Source of the DNA: Chlorophyllum brunneum
Lineage: Eukaryota > Basidiomycota > Agaricomycetes > Agaricales > Agaricaceae
DNA: 64,000 nt
Direction: 5' to 3'
NCBI GenBank assembly: GCA_963576785.1
Contig: OY756145.1
Coordinates: forward strand, 124,001 to 188,000
A model generated the notes under the pieces. The model had not been told where the DNA came from, did not search any database, and saw only the letters and a list, made by a program, of their open reading frames with translations. Both the position numbers and the translations under genes were made by a program. This document shows, one piece after another, positions 11,674 to 23,833 of the stretch. Each line of letters opens with the position of its first letter. Positions within the stretch are counted from its first letter, which is position 1.

Positions 11674-13914
11674 ATGGACCTTGCGGTGTTGGGAGTTGGT
11701 GGTGGTACTTCAACAGCGGATGCGGATGGGAGGCGAGACGTTTTGGATACCACCTCGTTCTCTCCAGCTCAAATCCAACAACTTCAACACCAAGCACAAC
11801 TCGTAGATTATGACCTCCCTTCATCCCCAATGCCAGTCGATCCTAGTCAAAGTGGTAGTGGTACAGGTAACAACGGTAGCTGTGCGATGGACTTGGACGA
11901 TTTCAGTGGACTTTTTGGTCTTGGACTTGGACTTGATGTTGGTTCTGGTCAGCCACCACTTCTCCAAGGATCGTCGACTGTGATGCCTGGTCAATTGGTT
12001 CCGGTGGTATCGAGTACGAGTGATCAAGATATACTTTCAAGTTCGTTCGAGGCGAGTGGATTACTTCCAGGACAAGGTGCTCAACCTATGGATTTTTTGG
12101 AACACTACTTGTCGCCGTCGTTATCGAAACCGTTTGGTTCGCTTTCGGATTTCCAAGCTCTTGCGTTGGAAAGTGATTATCCATTGGGTGGACGTAGTAT
12201 GGGACATAGAACTGCGTCCGATATGGACGTTGCGTTGGCGCAACATCTTGTCAGCCATCAACATGATTCTTTTGATCATCCTACCACGAATTCCCTCGCC
12301 AATTATCGATCACCGAATGCGGTTGGGTACCCGAATACCAGTGATTCAAGTTTTGGTGCAAGTAGAGGACCCTCGTTTAGTGGAACGTCGTCGGCTTCGT
12401 ACCCACCCAGCTCTGCGGAACTTGTTCAGTCGTCGCTTTCGCCTATGGTGCTGCATTATGATAGTCGAGGGAGGATATTACAGGATGCGAGTGGAAGCGC
12501 TGCCGAAGAAAATTCGACCGGCGATGGATTGTCGTTTGTGTTATCTGGGTTGGCGAATTCGAGTGGTGGAAGTGGGTCTCCTCTTAGTGGAGGGTATCAT
12601 CCACGACAGGCACCAGCGAGGTCGGGTGTTGGTATTGAGCCTACGATGGTGATGAGAAGGACGGGAGGTTCCACGAGGACGCCAAGCAGACTAGGGCAAG
12701 GAGCTAGGAAAGGGACCGGAAGAGGAGTACAATTCCCGAATGTGCCGATACCTTTACCGATACCTACCAGGAGCAAAAAACCGGCGTTAATGGGTTGGCA
12801 GGGAGAAGGTCGAGACCAGGCGGCTACATCAATCTCTGCTACGCAAGTCGTTCCCCCATTCCCCCAGATTCCTCGACCAGAAAGTAGGAAGAGGAAGAGA
12901 AGTCCTGAGGTGGATTCTGATGATGATTGGAACGAAGAACGAAAGGTGAATAGTGGTTTGAGGAGAGAAATGTTGGGTTTGCGGAAGATTAGTGGGGAGA
13001 GTGCGGCGAAGGAGGAGGAGATGTCAGGAGATGAAAGGGAAAGGAAGAGGAGAAGGGTTGGATCGTTGTCGATTCCTCAAAATAAGGGAAAGGAAAGGGA
13101 GACCAAGGTGGAGTGGAGTGATGACGAGTCTGACGATTCTGACGACTCCGATGCCTATTATCCATCTCGATCATCTTCGTCGGCGGATGGTAACCCAGGC
13201 CCATCGTCTCGTTCTACAAAGTCGGTTAGTAGACTGGGAAGCCTCAGTAGCTCGTACAGCAGGAGCAGCCACCGAAGAAGTGAAAGCACTCAGACGCTTA
13301 CGACTACCAGCGCTAGTATGTCTCCGAACCATTATCACGATGGCGGTGACGGGAGGCATTCCGGACAGCGGAGGCGAAATAAAGGAAAGGCGAGAGGAAG
13401 CGCAGCGTTTGCACTCGCCAAGATTACGATGTTGAGCGGTAAATCGCCGACGAGTCCCTGGGGAACATATGTGCCTTTCCCATATGACGAGGGACCAGAG
13501 GGAACTCAAACTGCTTCCGATGATGCTGCCGAGATTCGTGCGGGAAGGAGACGACGAAACGGACATATTCCACTTCCAGTGCCAGTACCGCACCTTATCA
13601 AGAAGAGTCGAGGAAGAAAGGTTCCTCACCTTGCGAGGGAGGTGAGGAAGAGGGATGAAGATGACGTGAAGCGGATGTTTGTGTGCGATGTGCCTGGGTG
13701 TGGTAAGTGTTTTGTGCGTGGCGAACATTTGAAGCGTCATGTTCGGAGTATCCACACCCACGACAAACGTACGTCTTTTGTCCAGTCTCTATCACTGCTT
13801 ATACTTATTTTCGCAGCGCACCCATGTCCGTATGAAGGCTGCGACAAGTCGTTCAGCAGACGGGACAACCTGGGCCAGCATGTGCGGATCCATCTGCCGA
13901 ACACAAGTGGATGA
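11674..13914 (+). CDS. C2H2 zinc-finger transcription factor, Msn2/4-like
   Basis: Two exons (11674-13768, 13817-13914) give 730 aa. The 48-nt intron is divisible by three, so the frame stays open through it, but GTACGT...CGCAG and the restored linker HDKRHPCPYEGC show that it is spliced. Two adjacent C2H2 fingers sit at the extreme C-terminus: CDVPGC...HVRSIH and CPYEGC...HVRIH. Their recognition helices read RGEHLKRH and RRDNLGQH, like the stress-response-element binders of the Msn2/Msn4/Com2 type. The rest is S/G/P-rich disordered sequence with basic patches (RKRKRS, RKRRRVG) that could be nuclear signals. The ATG at MDLAVLG is chosen over one 63 nt upstream because the truncated copy B begins at the equivalent codon. 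Confidence 0.85.
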   Translation: MDLAVLGVGGGTSTADADGRRDVLDTTSFSPAQIQQLQHQAQLVDYDLPSSPMPVDPSQSGSGTGNNGSCAMDLDDFSGLFGLGLGLDVGSGQPPLLQGSSTVMPGQLVPVVSSTSDQDILSSSFEASGLLPGQGAQPMDFLEHYLSPSLSKPFGSLSDFQALALESDYPLGGRSMGHRTASDMDVALAQHLVSHQHDSFDHPTTNSLANYRSPNAVGYPNTSDSSFGASRGPSFSGTSSASYPPSSAELVQSSLSPMVLHYDSRGRILQDASGSAAEENSTGDGLSFVLSGLANSSGGSGSPLSGGYHPRQAPARSGVGIEPTMVMRRTGGSTRTPSRLGQGARKGTGRGVQFPNVPIPLPIPTRSKKPALMGWQGEGRDQAATSISATQVVPPFPQIPRPESRKRKRSPEVDSDDDWNEERKVNSGLRREMLGLRKISGESAAKEEEMSGDERERKRRRVGSLSIPQNKGKERETKVEWSDDESDDSDDSDAYYPSRSSSSADGNPGPSSRSTKSVSRLGSLSSSYSRSSHRRSESTQTLTTTSASMSPNHYHDGGDGRHSGQRRRNKGKARGSAAFALAKITMLSGKSPTSPWGTYVPFPYDEGPEGTQTASDDAAEIRAGRRRRNGHIPLPVPVPHLIKKSRGRKVPHLAREVRKRDEDDVKRMFVCDVPGCGKCFVRGEHLKRHVRSIHTHDKRTSFVQSLSLLILIFAAHPCPYEGCDKSFSRRDNLGQHVRIHLPNTSG

Positions 13915-14042
13915 GGCTATTTTTGGATGTAATTAGAGTGGTCAGGTGTTGTTTGTTCATGTTGTGTTGCTCTGGATTTCACATGCAATGGCCATTTATT
14001 CATTTAACGCTTCACATCTCCAATCTCCTCCCCACCACCACC

Positions 14043-16746
14043 ATGCCCCCCGACAGCCCCCCCGCCGTCGACGCTCCCCACGACGATGAGAGCATTCGTG
14101 TAGGCATTGCTGTCCGCGCCCTCGGTGACATGCGCTCCCGTGCAGCCGTGGAAGGTAAGGCTACTGCATCAGCTGGTTTGCAAGTTCATTTTGTGACCTT
14201 ACAGCTCGAGCTTCATCGCGGAATGGAGAACAGGATGACCCTCAGCAGCAGACCGCACCAGGACTGGTGGCGAGAATGTCCTCTTTTCCCTTGGTTGGGA
14301 CAGCTCTTCGGGCTTATGAGCATGGAAAAGCTTCTTCTAAAGTTGTAAAGGTACGTTTATCCTGTTGATCGAGACACTCCTGGGCTGAAAATCAGATGTA
14401 GTATAGCGCAGAGATGGTTGAATCCAGCGTAAAAACGATATCGAAACCCGTCATTAATCGTTTGCCTGTCAACCAAATCGACGAATTTGCATGTCGCCAG
14501 CTTGATAGAGTGAGTTCGTGGCGGATACGGTTGTTCCCCATCTGGCCCTTAATTTCGCTATATTGTCGTTAATCGTCGGTGCCACCTCACATGTGTCCCT
14601 TCGACGATGTGTGATTCGCCCACTGCATCATCTGATGTATCTCTCCTCAGCTTTCACCTGGTTATTGTCCATCTCTCTTTATTTCTGTCTTGGTCCCTTG
14701 TACACGTGTTGCACTAAACGCTGACACGCCTCCCCCTTCCAGTTTGATAGGTATCGACGCCCTTCTAGCGGGCCAGAGCCCACCTCTCCCCCATCACCTG
14801 TTTCTCCTTCCCTCGAGCCATCGCCTTCCCCACGCCGCAGATCAGATATCAACGATGTCGGTTCATCATCGCCACGAGTGGATCAAGAATCCGACAGAGG
14901 TAGACCTAAATTACGAACAAAAACTTTGGACGGGTCCATCGCACCAGAACACGAGGAACGAGAGAGGGACAGGTACAGAGATGATGAAGACGTCAGTATG
15001 GACAAGCGGCCATACGTCGGCAGCGATAGGAGTGTGCCCGAGTGGATTCAAGGTGCGTCTCATCATTGTCCTATTTTTGTACGAACGTGACATTGGTCTT
15101 GGTCTTGTTTTAGCCACACATTCTTACACGCGTGCCTCTGGTTCTGGTGCAACTTCGCCAACACAAGACTCTAGAATTGGCTCACCCTTGCCTTCTGATG
15201 CACAACGAACCCTCTCCCCCGTTCGACACTCGCCTGATCGGCAAACCTCACACCTCCGTCACGGTCGTTCTAGTAATGGTCAAGAACCAAGGGACCCCCA
15301 AAGTGGGAATCAAAACTCTGAGCGTCAAGTGGCACAGCGAAGCCGCTGGCAAGCCATGCTGCTGGAAGCTGGTGGTTTGGGTATGGCTTTGAGCGATGAG
15401 AACATGAGGCGACTGAAGTATTGCCTCCACTGGTTACAAGTGTGTATTTGTCCGTAGATTTTCCCTCAGTCGCTCATCTATATTTATTACAGTATGCGAC
15501 CGCCCACATAGACGCCCAAATCCTCATTTTGCGTGACTTCATAGAAGGCATTCAGCCGCTCCCGCAACGCGATGCGCATCCACATCGTCGACCACCCATC
15601 TCGGAGGAGCAGCTTCGAAAGCTTACCGAGGTTCGGAAGGACATTGTTTCTACCATCCGACAAATGGTGGATGTGGTCAGCAAGTATGCTGGAGGAGCGC
15701 TACCTGAACCTGCTCGTGGTAAGGTCCGGGGATTCATACTAAAATTGCCCCACCGGTGGGCTACTAGAACCGCTGCGGCCGGAGTTGCAGCTGGAGGCGC
15801 CTTACCCGGGCCGAGTGGCGCTACACCCGTAGGCGGTGAACGCGAACGCGAGACAATAGCTGCCGCGGGAAGTAGTACTGGTGTACTCAGAAGAGGCCAA
15901 GGGAGGGAGAAACGTGCTGCACAACGTGAACGGGGCACTAGCTCCCGTGCTCCCTCCCCTTCACCTCCGGACTCACATCCTGCTCACTCGGGGTCCGGCG
16001 CCGTCGTTGGTAACCAGCAGATATCTCATTCAAATGCCGCCGCGGCAGCACAGCGTATCCTCTCATTGGCGACAGAGAGTTTGGATATGATGCGCAACGT
16101 GACGGGTGTGGTAAAGGACAGTTTGGATCGCGCTGACGCGTGCGTGTTTTATTCGTGGTCAATCTATCCAAAGCTGACTATATATAGATGGGTGAACCGC
16201 CTCCGTATGGTTGGAGTTCAACGTGGCGGCCAAGATAACCCGGAAGAAGGATCTCTAAATGAGGAGTTCGGACCTCCACGGGTTGGATCACAGTATGAGA
16301 CCGGGCAGACAAGTAAGGACGACTACAGGTCCCTCTTTCAAACCCATCGGCGGAACGGAAGTACCTCATCGGCGCCTGGCGAGGACGAAACGTCTTTCTC
16401 GGGCTCTACTCCAGCGTCTCCATTCACGACCACCACTACCCTTAGCTACCTATCAAATTCTTCATACACCGCACCCTCCAGTATGCCGTCAACACCCACC
16501 GGTGCTTCCTTTACTTCTCCCCCGATATCCGGCTCTGCCTCAATGCGGGATTTGTATGGTGGTATCGCCAACGCACCTAGCCCAGGTGCTATTCCCCTCG
16601 CCTCGATGCATATTACATCGAGATTCAATACACCCAAGTTGGGTGCTGCGGGACTCCCGTCCGAAGATGATACTCTTGACGACAAGGCTGGAGAACCTAT
16701 GCCACTACGAAAGTCAAGTCTGTCACGGATGGAGGTTGACTCGTAG
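14043..16746 (+). CDS. OPI1: Opi1-type transcriptional regulator
   Basis: Seven exons (14043-14154, 14205-14350, 14402-14509, 14743-15052, 15114-15439, 15493-16139, 16188-16746) join in frame to 735 aa. The family core is clear. An N-terminal block at about 60-122 reads SSFPLVGTALRAYEHGKAS...EFACRQLDRFD. A central block at about 305-350 reads WQAMLLEAGGLGMALSDENM then YCLHWLQYATAHIDAQILI. In yeast, Opi1 represses inositol/choline-responsive phospholipid genes and is held at the ER by phosphatidic acid; the related Neurospora protein is clock-controlled ccg-8. Long S/P/R-rich linkers separate the blocks, and the C-terminal 200 residues are disordered. Intron 3 is unusually long (233 nt). It begins 128 bp after the stop of the C2H2 factor. 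Confidence 0.85.
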
Positions 16747-17831
16747 CCGGCCGGTTTACTATCGTTCTTCTCTCAAGATATCGTTGGTGTGGTGGATCCC
16801 TCAGGGCTCTCAGTATCTTAGGCACCTTTTACTGGGCTTCATGAGTTTCTGTACGAATATTGTTGCCTTGTTCTTTGGTTTAACCTTCAGATTATTTTCA
16901 ACGTAGACTTTGGATGACCTTGCTATTTTCACCTAATCTCGTTCTCTGTGTTGATCTATCTACTTGTTACTTTTTGCTTTCAGTGTTACCCTCTTTTGCT
17001 TTATCCTTTTTTCTTGTCCCCTCCTCTCTTTTCCTTTTAATGTACTGATACACTTGCCCATCATTATCATACATATCTATTTTTCATTATCTTGCAGCAA
17101 GCAAGGAGCGGCAGTTTCCATGAGCGACAACTGACACTGCCGCAATTTCTCGATCAGATGAACAACTCGTTTACTCCATGTTTCAGGGCTATGTAGTATG
17201 ACAGAGAACTGCCGATCATGGTTAAGAGTCAAGTTATGCTCGCCGGTTCACTGCTTCGTAAATACCCTTCTACATAGCATCCATCCTGACTGTCTCTTTG
17301 TTCGGTCATTAAACGAGGTGGAGCTTACAGGGATGAACTTCCACAGTATTGAATGTACTTGGAGTGTAGCCGTATCTTATTGTTCGTAAGCCCCGTTTTC
17401 GTTAGAGGAGTAAAGACGTAAAGGTGTTGGTATGTGATGAAACTTGGCTTTGGAAGCCAACACGTGTGGTGGTGTACTCTAAGTGCTCGACAACCACCAG
17501 TGATTGCATCATGCATGTCAATACATTCTGGTTGACATTACCACGCAAAGGGCTGTGTTTGACCAAATTCAGGGCTTTGATGCAGCCGAGAACTCCACCA
17601 ATTCAGGCGTGCCGTGAGTCCTCTTTCCAAATTCAATCATTATCTTCGAATGATAGTGATGTGGGTATATAAAGAGATTGGACAGCAGGCGCTCAGTGGT
17701 ATAGTTTTTTCCCCTACTCTTCTCCGAGTTTTCATTTCACAACTTTCCTTCTCTCTCTCGCTCTCTCGCTCTCGCTGTCTTGGTAAACCCAGTTGCGTCA
17801 GGCAGGCTACTGATTTTGGATAACAATCAAG
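16747..17831 (+). promoter_or_regulatory. Intergenic region with TATA box and CT-rich promoter tract of calpain 1
   Basis: No gene is seen in this stretch. Near its right end are a TATATAAA box at 17666-17673 and a pyrimidine tract with CTCTCTCG repeats at about 17744-17780, ending some 50 nt before the calpain ATG at 17832. CT-rich tracts immediately upstream of start codons are common in well-expressed fungal genes. Confidence 0.6.
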
Positions 17832-20708
17832 ATGGCGACTACGACTACGACGTTGAAGACTATTTCTTTTGTACAGCAACAACCTAGTTTGTTGGTAACA
17901 TCCGAATTGGAGAAAGCGATAGATGATTGTAAGAAGAAAGTCGCTAGGATCGCAAGGGATTGTAAAGCAAAGAACCGAAAATTCAGGTAAGCCCCAAATC
18001 TCATTACCAACCCCAACCTCAATACATACTGCTTACGTTTCACATCTTGGACTATGGTAGAGATCTAGAATTTGACCTTGAAGGAGACAAGAATCGATGT
18101 TTATGGGGTGTTCTGACTAAGAAGAACGATAATTTCAATCCAGCAGATGTTCATCGCGTGACGCAAATCTTTGATAATCCTCAGTTTTTCGTTGGTGATG
18201 AACCGGATTCGAATGATATCGTGCAAGGAGCATTAGGGGATTGTTGGTTCCTATCGGCATTGGCAACGGTATCGAATGCAGCAGAACTAGTGAAAACATT
18301 CTGTGTTGATGTGAGTCTTCGCTGTTGTTGTTGTTTCGGGACCATGGTACCAACTGAATAACTTGCAACCTCGGTCTTCGGGCGTATTAGAGAGACGAAG
18401 AGGTTGGCGTTTATGGGTTTATCTTCTTTAGGGATAACCGCTGGGAGACCGTTGTAATTGATGAGTAAGTCCATAGAAACCTTTTTTGTTACCTTGAAAC
18501 GTGAGTTCTGACGATAATGTTGAACAGCCTCTTATTCACTCGCGTGCCCAAATGGGAAGAGTTGACGAGGGCGGAGCAAGAATTGTATCACTTTGATAAA
18601 AACCGCTATAACTCCTCCGCGCGGCATGGTGGTAAAACGTTGTATTTCGCGAGTTCAGGGTCTTTAGGAGAGACTTGGGTGCCTTTGATTGAGAAGGCGT
18701 ATGCGAAGCTACACGGGAACTATTCGCATCTAAATGGAGGGTTTACATGTGAGGCGATAGAAGATTTGACAGGGTGAGGGTCGATGTCATTTTTACTTTT
18801 GTTGCGTTATGCTTATTGACCTGACAGGGGCGTTTCGAGTTTCTTACAAACCAAGGTACGTGGACCCTGTGCGCGGTTTCAACTCAAGACATGCTAATGC
18901 GATATGTTCCCCTTCCAGGATATCCTCGACACAAATAAGTTTTGGACAGAAGAACTGCTGAGAGCGAATCAAGATCGACTCTTCGCGTGTTCTTTTAACG
19001 ACCTCAATAATTCGCGAAACAATCTTTCCAACATCAGGGTACAAGGTCTTGTTGGAGGCCACGCATACTCTGTCCTTAGGGCTGTAGAGTCTAAAGGCAG
19101 GCGCTTTGTAGTAATCCGAAATCCATGGGGCAAGACGGAGTGGACTGGACCCTGGTCTGATGGGTCAAAGGAATGGACCAAAGAGTGGCTTGAAGTCCTA
19201 GATGACCTCGGGCATGTATTTGGTGATGATGGACAGTTTGTCATGGAGTGTAAGTCGCGCGTTTGAACACTCGGTGCTGTACTGATGTTATTGTGAAGAC
19301 AAGGACTGGTTGGATTGTTTTTCTCATATCGACCGAACGGTGCTCTTTGATTCCAGTTGGATCATGTCTTCACAGTGGCTACGTGTGCCTTGTAGGCCAC
19401 TGCCCACAGCTTGGTCCTACGGGGATGTCTCATGTGAGTTTCTCGACTCCCGTCCGTTTTTAGCTTTGGCACTGACCGTGAAATTTTTTAAACGCTCAGT
19501 TACATTTACACTTCCAGCGCCTACACTTGCAGTGCTCGTTCTCTCCCGATTGGATGAACGCTATTTCCGTGACATCTCAGCCAGATCGTACTGGAATTTG
19601 AACTTTGTGTTAGTCAAGGACGGCGAAAAGGAGCCCCTAGCAGAATCGGTGCATGCGATGTACTGGGCAAGGAGTGTGAATTTGGAGATCGAACTCGAGG
19701 CGGGGAAATATTTCGTCTATGTAAGCCTAAATTCCCCTTTGACTCAAGGCAATGCTGAATGTGGATGGCATTCTAGGTTAGAATTGATCGCGAGCTTGAC
19801 CACACCGCCGAGTATGCGCCTGTGATTGAGGATTGGGTATTGCGCAAATTGTCATATACCCTGGCTGCGCGTGCTAAAAGTAGATCCATCGCATCAAGTA
19901 AGCTTCCGTTCCCGACCCTTTCACATTTTTGCATTTTGTTGACTGTCCCTGTCTAGACTTCAATCAAACGTAAGTTATGAGCATTTTTGTTAAGGGCCGA
20001 CATCTGAGCATCTTTAATAGTTCACACGCAAATTTCATCCCAACTCCCCTCGAGTCACTTGTCGACCGCGATTACAAGGAGTACCAGAAAGAACAAGAGA
20101 AAAAAGCCAAAGAGGAGCAAGAAAAGAAGGCGAAAGAGGCGAAGGACGACGGAACGGATGAAGATGACTCGAGCGAAGTCGTCGGAGTGGAATCTCAAGA
20201 TAGCGAAGATGGTGTGGAAACTATTACGACTACCACCACGACCACGGTTGTCCAAACTGTCAAGAAGCTCAAAAAGCCTAAAGACGACACATCTTCATCC
20301 ACCTCCAAGCCCGAAAGTGACAAGCCCAAAGGCAACGACTCGGCAAATCCTTTGGACCGTGCAGACCTTCTAAACTTACCCGACCCCAAATACCAGCAGG
20401 AATACGACTGGTCATACTCTGTGCCTACGACGACGGACCCCGTTGACCCTACGACGTATATCATCGTGAGAGACGACGAAGATGCGCTATACCTCGGGCT
20501 GCGAGTTTATACTAACAAGGATTCTCCCGCGGTGGTTGTGGGAAGGCTCAGAGCAGAAGCGGCCGAGTCAGAGAAGGAAGGAGACAAAACCGATAAAAAG
20601 GCCGTAAATGGGGGGAAACAAAGCTTGAGCTCTCTCGTCAATGATTTGGAAGACACCTGCGACTGCGATGAATGTCGGGGAAGAATGGCTCACCCAGGTT
20701 CAGAATAA
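17832..20708 (+). CDS. Calpain-like cysteine protease (family C2), copy 1
   Basis: Eleven exons (17832-17986, 18061-18310, 18391-18464, 18528-18773, 18828-18855, 18919-19249, 19299-19433, 19500-19720, 19777-19897, 19957-19969, 20021-20708) encode 753 aa. The catalytic triad is complete: Cys113 in GDCWFLSAL, His299 in GGHAYSVL and Asn319 in RNPWG. A calpain domain-III-like beta region follows (about 410-510, LAVLVLSRLDERYF...). The C-terminal 230 residues are lysine/glutamate-rich, then D/E- and T-rich, and end in a cysteine pair motif CDCDECRG. There is no signal peptide or EF-hand. Exon 10 is a 13-nt microexon. It is expected to be a cytosolic protease with limited substrate cleavage; the calcium requirement cannot be judged. 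Confidence 0.85.
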
Positions 20709-20844
20709 GTATGACACTCCGAGTTTTCAGTACAGTAAAGCTTTCATATGTTTACAAGGACTGAACTACATCTTTCTCGTATTTTAGTAAGGCCGTTGTA
20801 TGCACAGGCCATTATTTACTTTGTTTAATAGCTCCTATCACCAC

Positions 20845-21784
20845 TCACACGTTTGCTTCTTCCGTTGAGGGTAGGGTTAAGTGTTTCCCTTGCCCGGTAT
20901 TGGCTGCTGTTGCCCCAGCATCGACGGGAAGGACGATTCCTGTGATCCACCTTGCCTCATCGCTAGCCAGGAAGCGAATGGCAGCTCCGGTATCCCATCC
21001 GTTCCCTTCTGTCTTCAAAAGACTTCGATTTCGGCGCCCTTCTCGAATTTCATCCGTCATGGAACTAGTGTACACCATGGGGGTATACAGCATACCTGTC
21101 ATAAATCATCGGAAACTGAGGGTGTTGATGCAAGGGGAGCTTACCAGGGCACACACAATTAACCCTGATGCCTTCTGGTGCATGATGGGCTGCCATCGCA
21201 CGAGTCAGGTTAATGACAGCCCCTTTACTCGTCGGATACAATAAAACGGGGTTGCCACCAGTCATTCCTGCGACACTGCCAAGGTTCACTATTGCCCCAC
21301 GTCCACTAATCTCATCCCGTGGTTTTTGGCACATAGCCGGGATGGCAAACTTCGCCATCAGCATCATACTCGTCACATTTATTTCCAATCCCTTTGCCCA
21401 TTTGGCTGGGTCAACATCAATTGCGGTTCCTTCGGGTCCAGCAACTCCAACGTTGTTGACGAGGATGTCAAGACGACTGTAGGTAGAGAGAGCGATATCG
21501 ACTATGCGTTTACAATCCTCTTCCTTTGAGACGTCGGCTTGGATAGCGGTAGCCATCTTCTCTCCGAATTCACGGGCGATCATATCGACTGTCATTTGTG
21601 CCCATGAGAGGTTCATATCAGCACAAACAACACTAGCACCTGCTTCTGCGAGAAGAATGGATGCTGCCCGACCATTGCCTATTCCATTGGCTCGTGAGCC
21701 TGCGCCAGTGACTATTGCCACCCTCCCTGCAAGAGATCTAGAGGGTCGAGGGGGCCTTTCTGGATCGTAGGTTGGTGCGGACAT
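20845..21784 (-). CDS. Short-chain dehydrogenase/reductase (SDR), copy 1
   Basis: Two exons (21784-21145 and 21095-20845) give 296 aa, a usual size for classical SDRs. Residues 22-36 carry the nucleotide-binding TGAGSRANGIG loop, NNVG follows the fourth strand, and the active site has GSVAG and YPTSK (Tyr-x3-Lys). The C-terminal GNGWDTGAAIRFLASDEARW and GIVLPVDAG are typical of the family. The cofactor and substrate cannot be read from the sequence. The start MSAPTYD is chosen because it is the only ATG conserved with copy 2; in-frame ATGs up to 21835 are not. It lies tail-to-tail with calpain 1 and head-to-head with the broken calpain. Confidence 0.85.
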
Positions 21785-21899
21785 GCTGGGGAGGTTGTGG
21801 CTTGTCTTCATTGCCGAATCCCTGAGATATATCACAGGGGAGGTCAGTCTAAAAATGGAACAGCGGGGTAATTAATTTGATTCGCTAGCAGCCGAACCA

Positions 21900-22804
21900 A
21901 TCACAACTGAAGCTCAACTTGTCATGATCGACGTTCAACATTTCGGAAAGCATTTCCAATTTCAATTCCGAATTATCTGGACTGTTCGACTATATGGCTC
22001 CAGCGTTATTCTGCGCTCTCAATGCGCACTTTTTAATCACTATTCTCGGATTTCGGCGTTCCACACGCCCTGCTTCGTCATCGAGCACATCCACTATCCT
22101 ACGCAGCTGGACCACGCGGGACTTTTCCATGTTCATGGGTACCCTAAGGAAGCATCACCATATGAATACTGCCAAGGGTCAAGACCAAGCAGGTGGGGGC
22201 CACTCCCTCGGTCCCAGCTCCATCTAGGCCTAAGGTCGGTTTTCTCGCAACAGATGAACATCAGAAAAATCCTTAACCACTTCTGTACAACAGATGAAGG
22301 CGGTGAGGGGCCATTCTTTTGCCGATAAGATTTCAAGCGGACACTGAATTTAACCATGACAACGATACAGACTTGGGCTGGTAACTGAGGACAACTCCGA
22401 ACCAACTGGTACATCTCGCGCCCCTGACATCTTTCCAAAGTCCAAGTTTTTTGATTGATGGCGTCAACAGCTTCCCTTGTACCCGGTCTGATCGAAGAAT
22501 CCTGCGTCGCTGTGCGTATACCATAAAAATAGGCTTGCTTCGAAGCTGACGCAAGTCATTCGCCACGACGAAAAAAGTCAGTATACATATGGTTTCTTAT
22601 TCTCCTTGAAGAATGGATCGTGGATCATCGAGAACTATGCCTGTCCTTTCAGTCTGGGTAATCGTCTTACCCTTATACAGTCCGTCCTCCATCCAACGAG
22701 ACCGCGTTTGGAGCGAAGTTGATTTCGAGCTCTCTCGTCAACCCTCCTGGAGTGTGATGAGTGTTGGGGAACCCGAAAGAATGGCCCATCCCGATTCAGA
22801 CTAA
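21900..22804 (+). pseudogene. Collapsed calpain pseudogene between the two SDR copies
   Basis: Pieces of a calpain gene survive here in order. The upstream motif GCTCAACTTGTCATGATC is shared with calpain 2 (about 24910). The 5' coding part at 22140-22265 matches the calpain 2 start region (AAGGTCGG.TT...ACAGATGAAC). A block at 22430-22690 matches exons 2-3 (TTGATTGATGG, GTCTGATCGAA, CGTCGCTGTGCGTAT, CACGACGAA, AATGGATCGTGG). The end at 22725-22804 matches the last codons of calpain 1 (GAGCTCTCTCGTCAA, GAATGGC.CA.CC.GATTCAGA). Almost all of the catalytic and domain-III exons are missing and the frames are broken. Its two ends resemble different paralogues, so it may be a recombination product. 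Confidence 0.75.
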
Positions 22805-22896
22805 TTATGACACGCCGTCTGGACTTTAGTGCAATGAAACTATCATACGTTTATAGGGACTGAACTACATCTTTGATTCAAAGTTCCTATCGCTTC

Positions 22897-23833
22897 TCAA
22901 GCGTTTCCTGTTTCTCTTGAGGGTAGGGTTAAATGTTTCCCTTGCCAGGTATTGGCTGCTGTGGTCCCAGCGTCGACAGGTAGAATGACTCCTGTGATCC
23001 ACCTTGCCTCATCACTAGCCAGGAAGCGAACCGCAACTCCGGTATCCCATCCGTTCCCTTCAGTTTTCAGAAGACTTCGGTTTCGGCGTGCATCTCGAAA
23101 TTCCTCTGACATGGAATAAATGTACACTATGGGGGTAAACACATTACCTATGGTAAATGGTCAGAAACTGAGTGTGTTGAGTGTTAATGCAGAGGGCACT
23201 TACCAGGGCATACACAATTAACCCTGATGCCTTCTGGTGCGTGATGGGCTACCATCGCACGAGTCAGGTTAATGACAGCCCCTTTACTTGTTGGGTACAA
23301 TAACAGGGGCGTGCCACCAGTAATTCCTGCTACGCTGCCGAGATTCACTATTGCCCCACGTCCACTAATCTCATCCCGTGGTTTTTGGCACATAGCCGGG
23401 ATGGCAAACTTCGCCATCAGCATCATACTCGTCACATTTATTTCCAATCCCTTTGTCCATTTGGCTGGGTCAACATCAATTGCGGTTCCTTCGGGTCCAG
23501 CAACTCCAACGTTGTTGACGAGGATGTCAAGACGACTGTAGGTAGAGAGAGCGATATTGGCTATGCGTTTACAATCCTCTTCCTTCGAAACGTCGGCTTG
23601 GATGGCGATGGCCTGTTTCTCTCCGAATTCGCGGGTGATCATGTCAACTGTCATCTGTGCCCATGAGAGGTTCATACAACACTAGCACCTGCTTCTGCGA
23701 GAAGAATGGATGCTGCCCGACCGTTGCCTCTTCCATTGGCTTGTGAGCCGGCACCAGTGACTATTGCCACTCTCCCTGCGAGAGACCTGGATGGTCTAGG
23801 GGGCCTTTCTGGATCGTAGGTTGGTGCGGACAT
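22897..23833 (-). pseudogene. SDR copy 2, broken by a 10-bp deletion
   Basis: This is a close copy of the neighbouring SDR, with the same intron (about 23205-23150) and the motifs NNVGVAG, GSVAGITGG and YPTSK. Compared with copy 1, ten bases are missing at about 23675, in the strand after GASVV. That shifts the frame and gives a stop at once (GTA TGA). The conserved GxGxxG-type loop is thereby cut off from the catalytic half. A restart at Met (MNLSWAQ, 23675) would lack the cofactor loop. The rest is still open to the stop codon, so the break looks recent. A sequencing error is possible but less likely for a 10-bp gap. Confidence 0.8.

Noticed and set aside
21213..21529. Plus-strand frames over both SDR copies
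   Set aside because: They are antisense shadows of a conserved coding sequence, repeated only because the SDR gene is duplicated.
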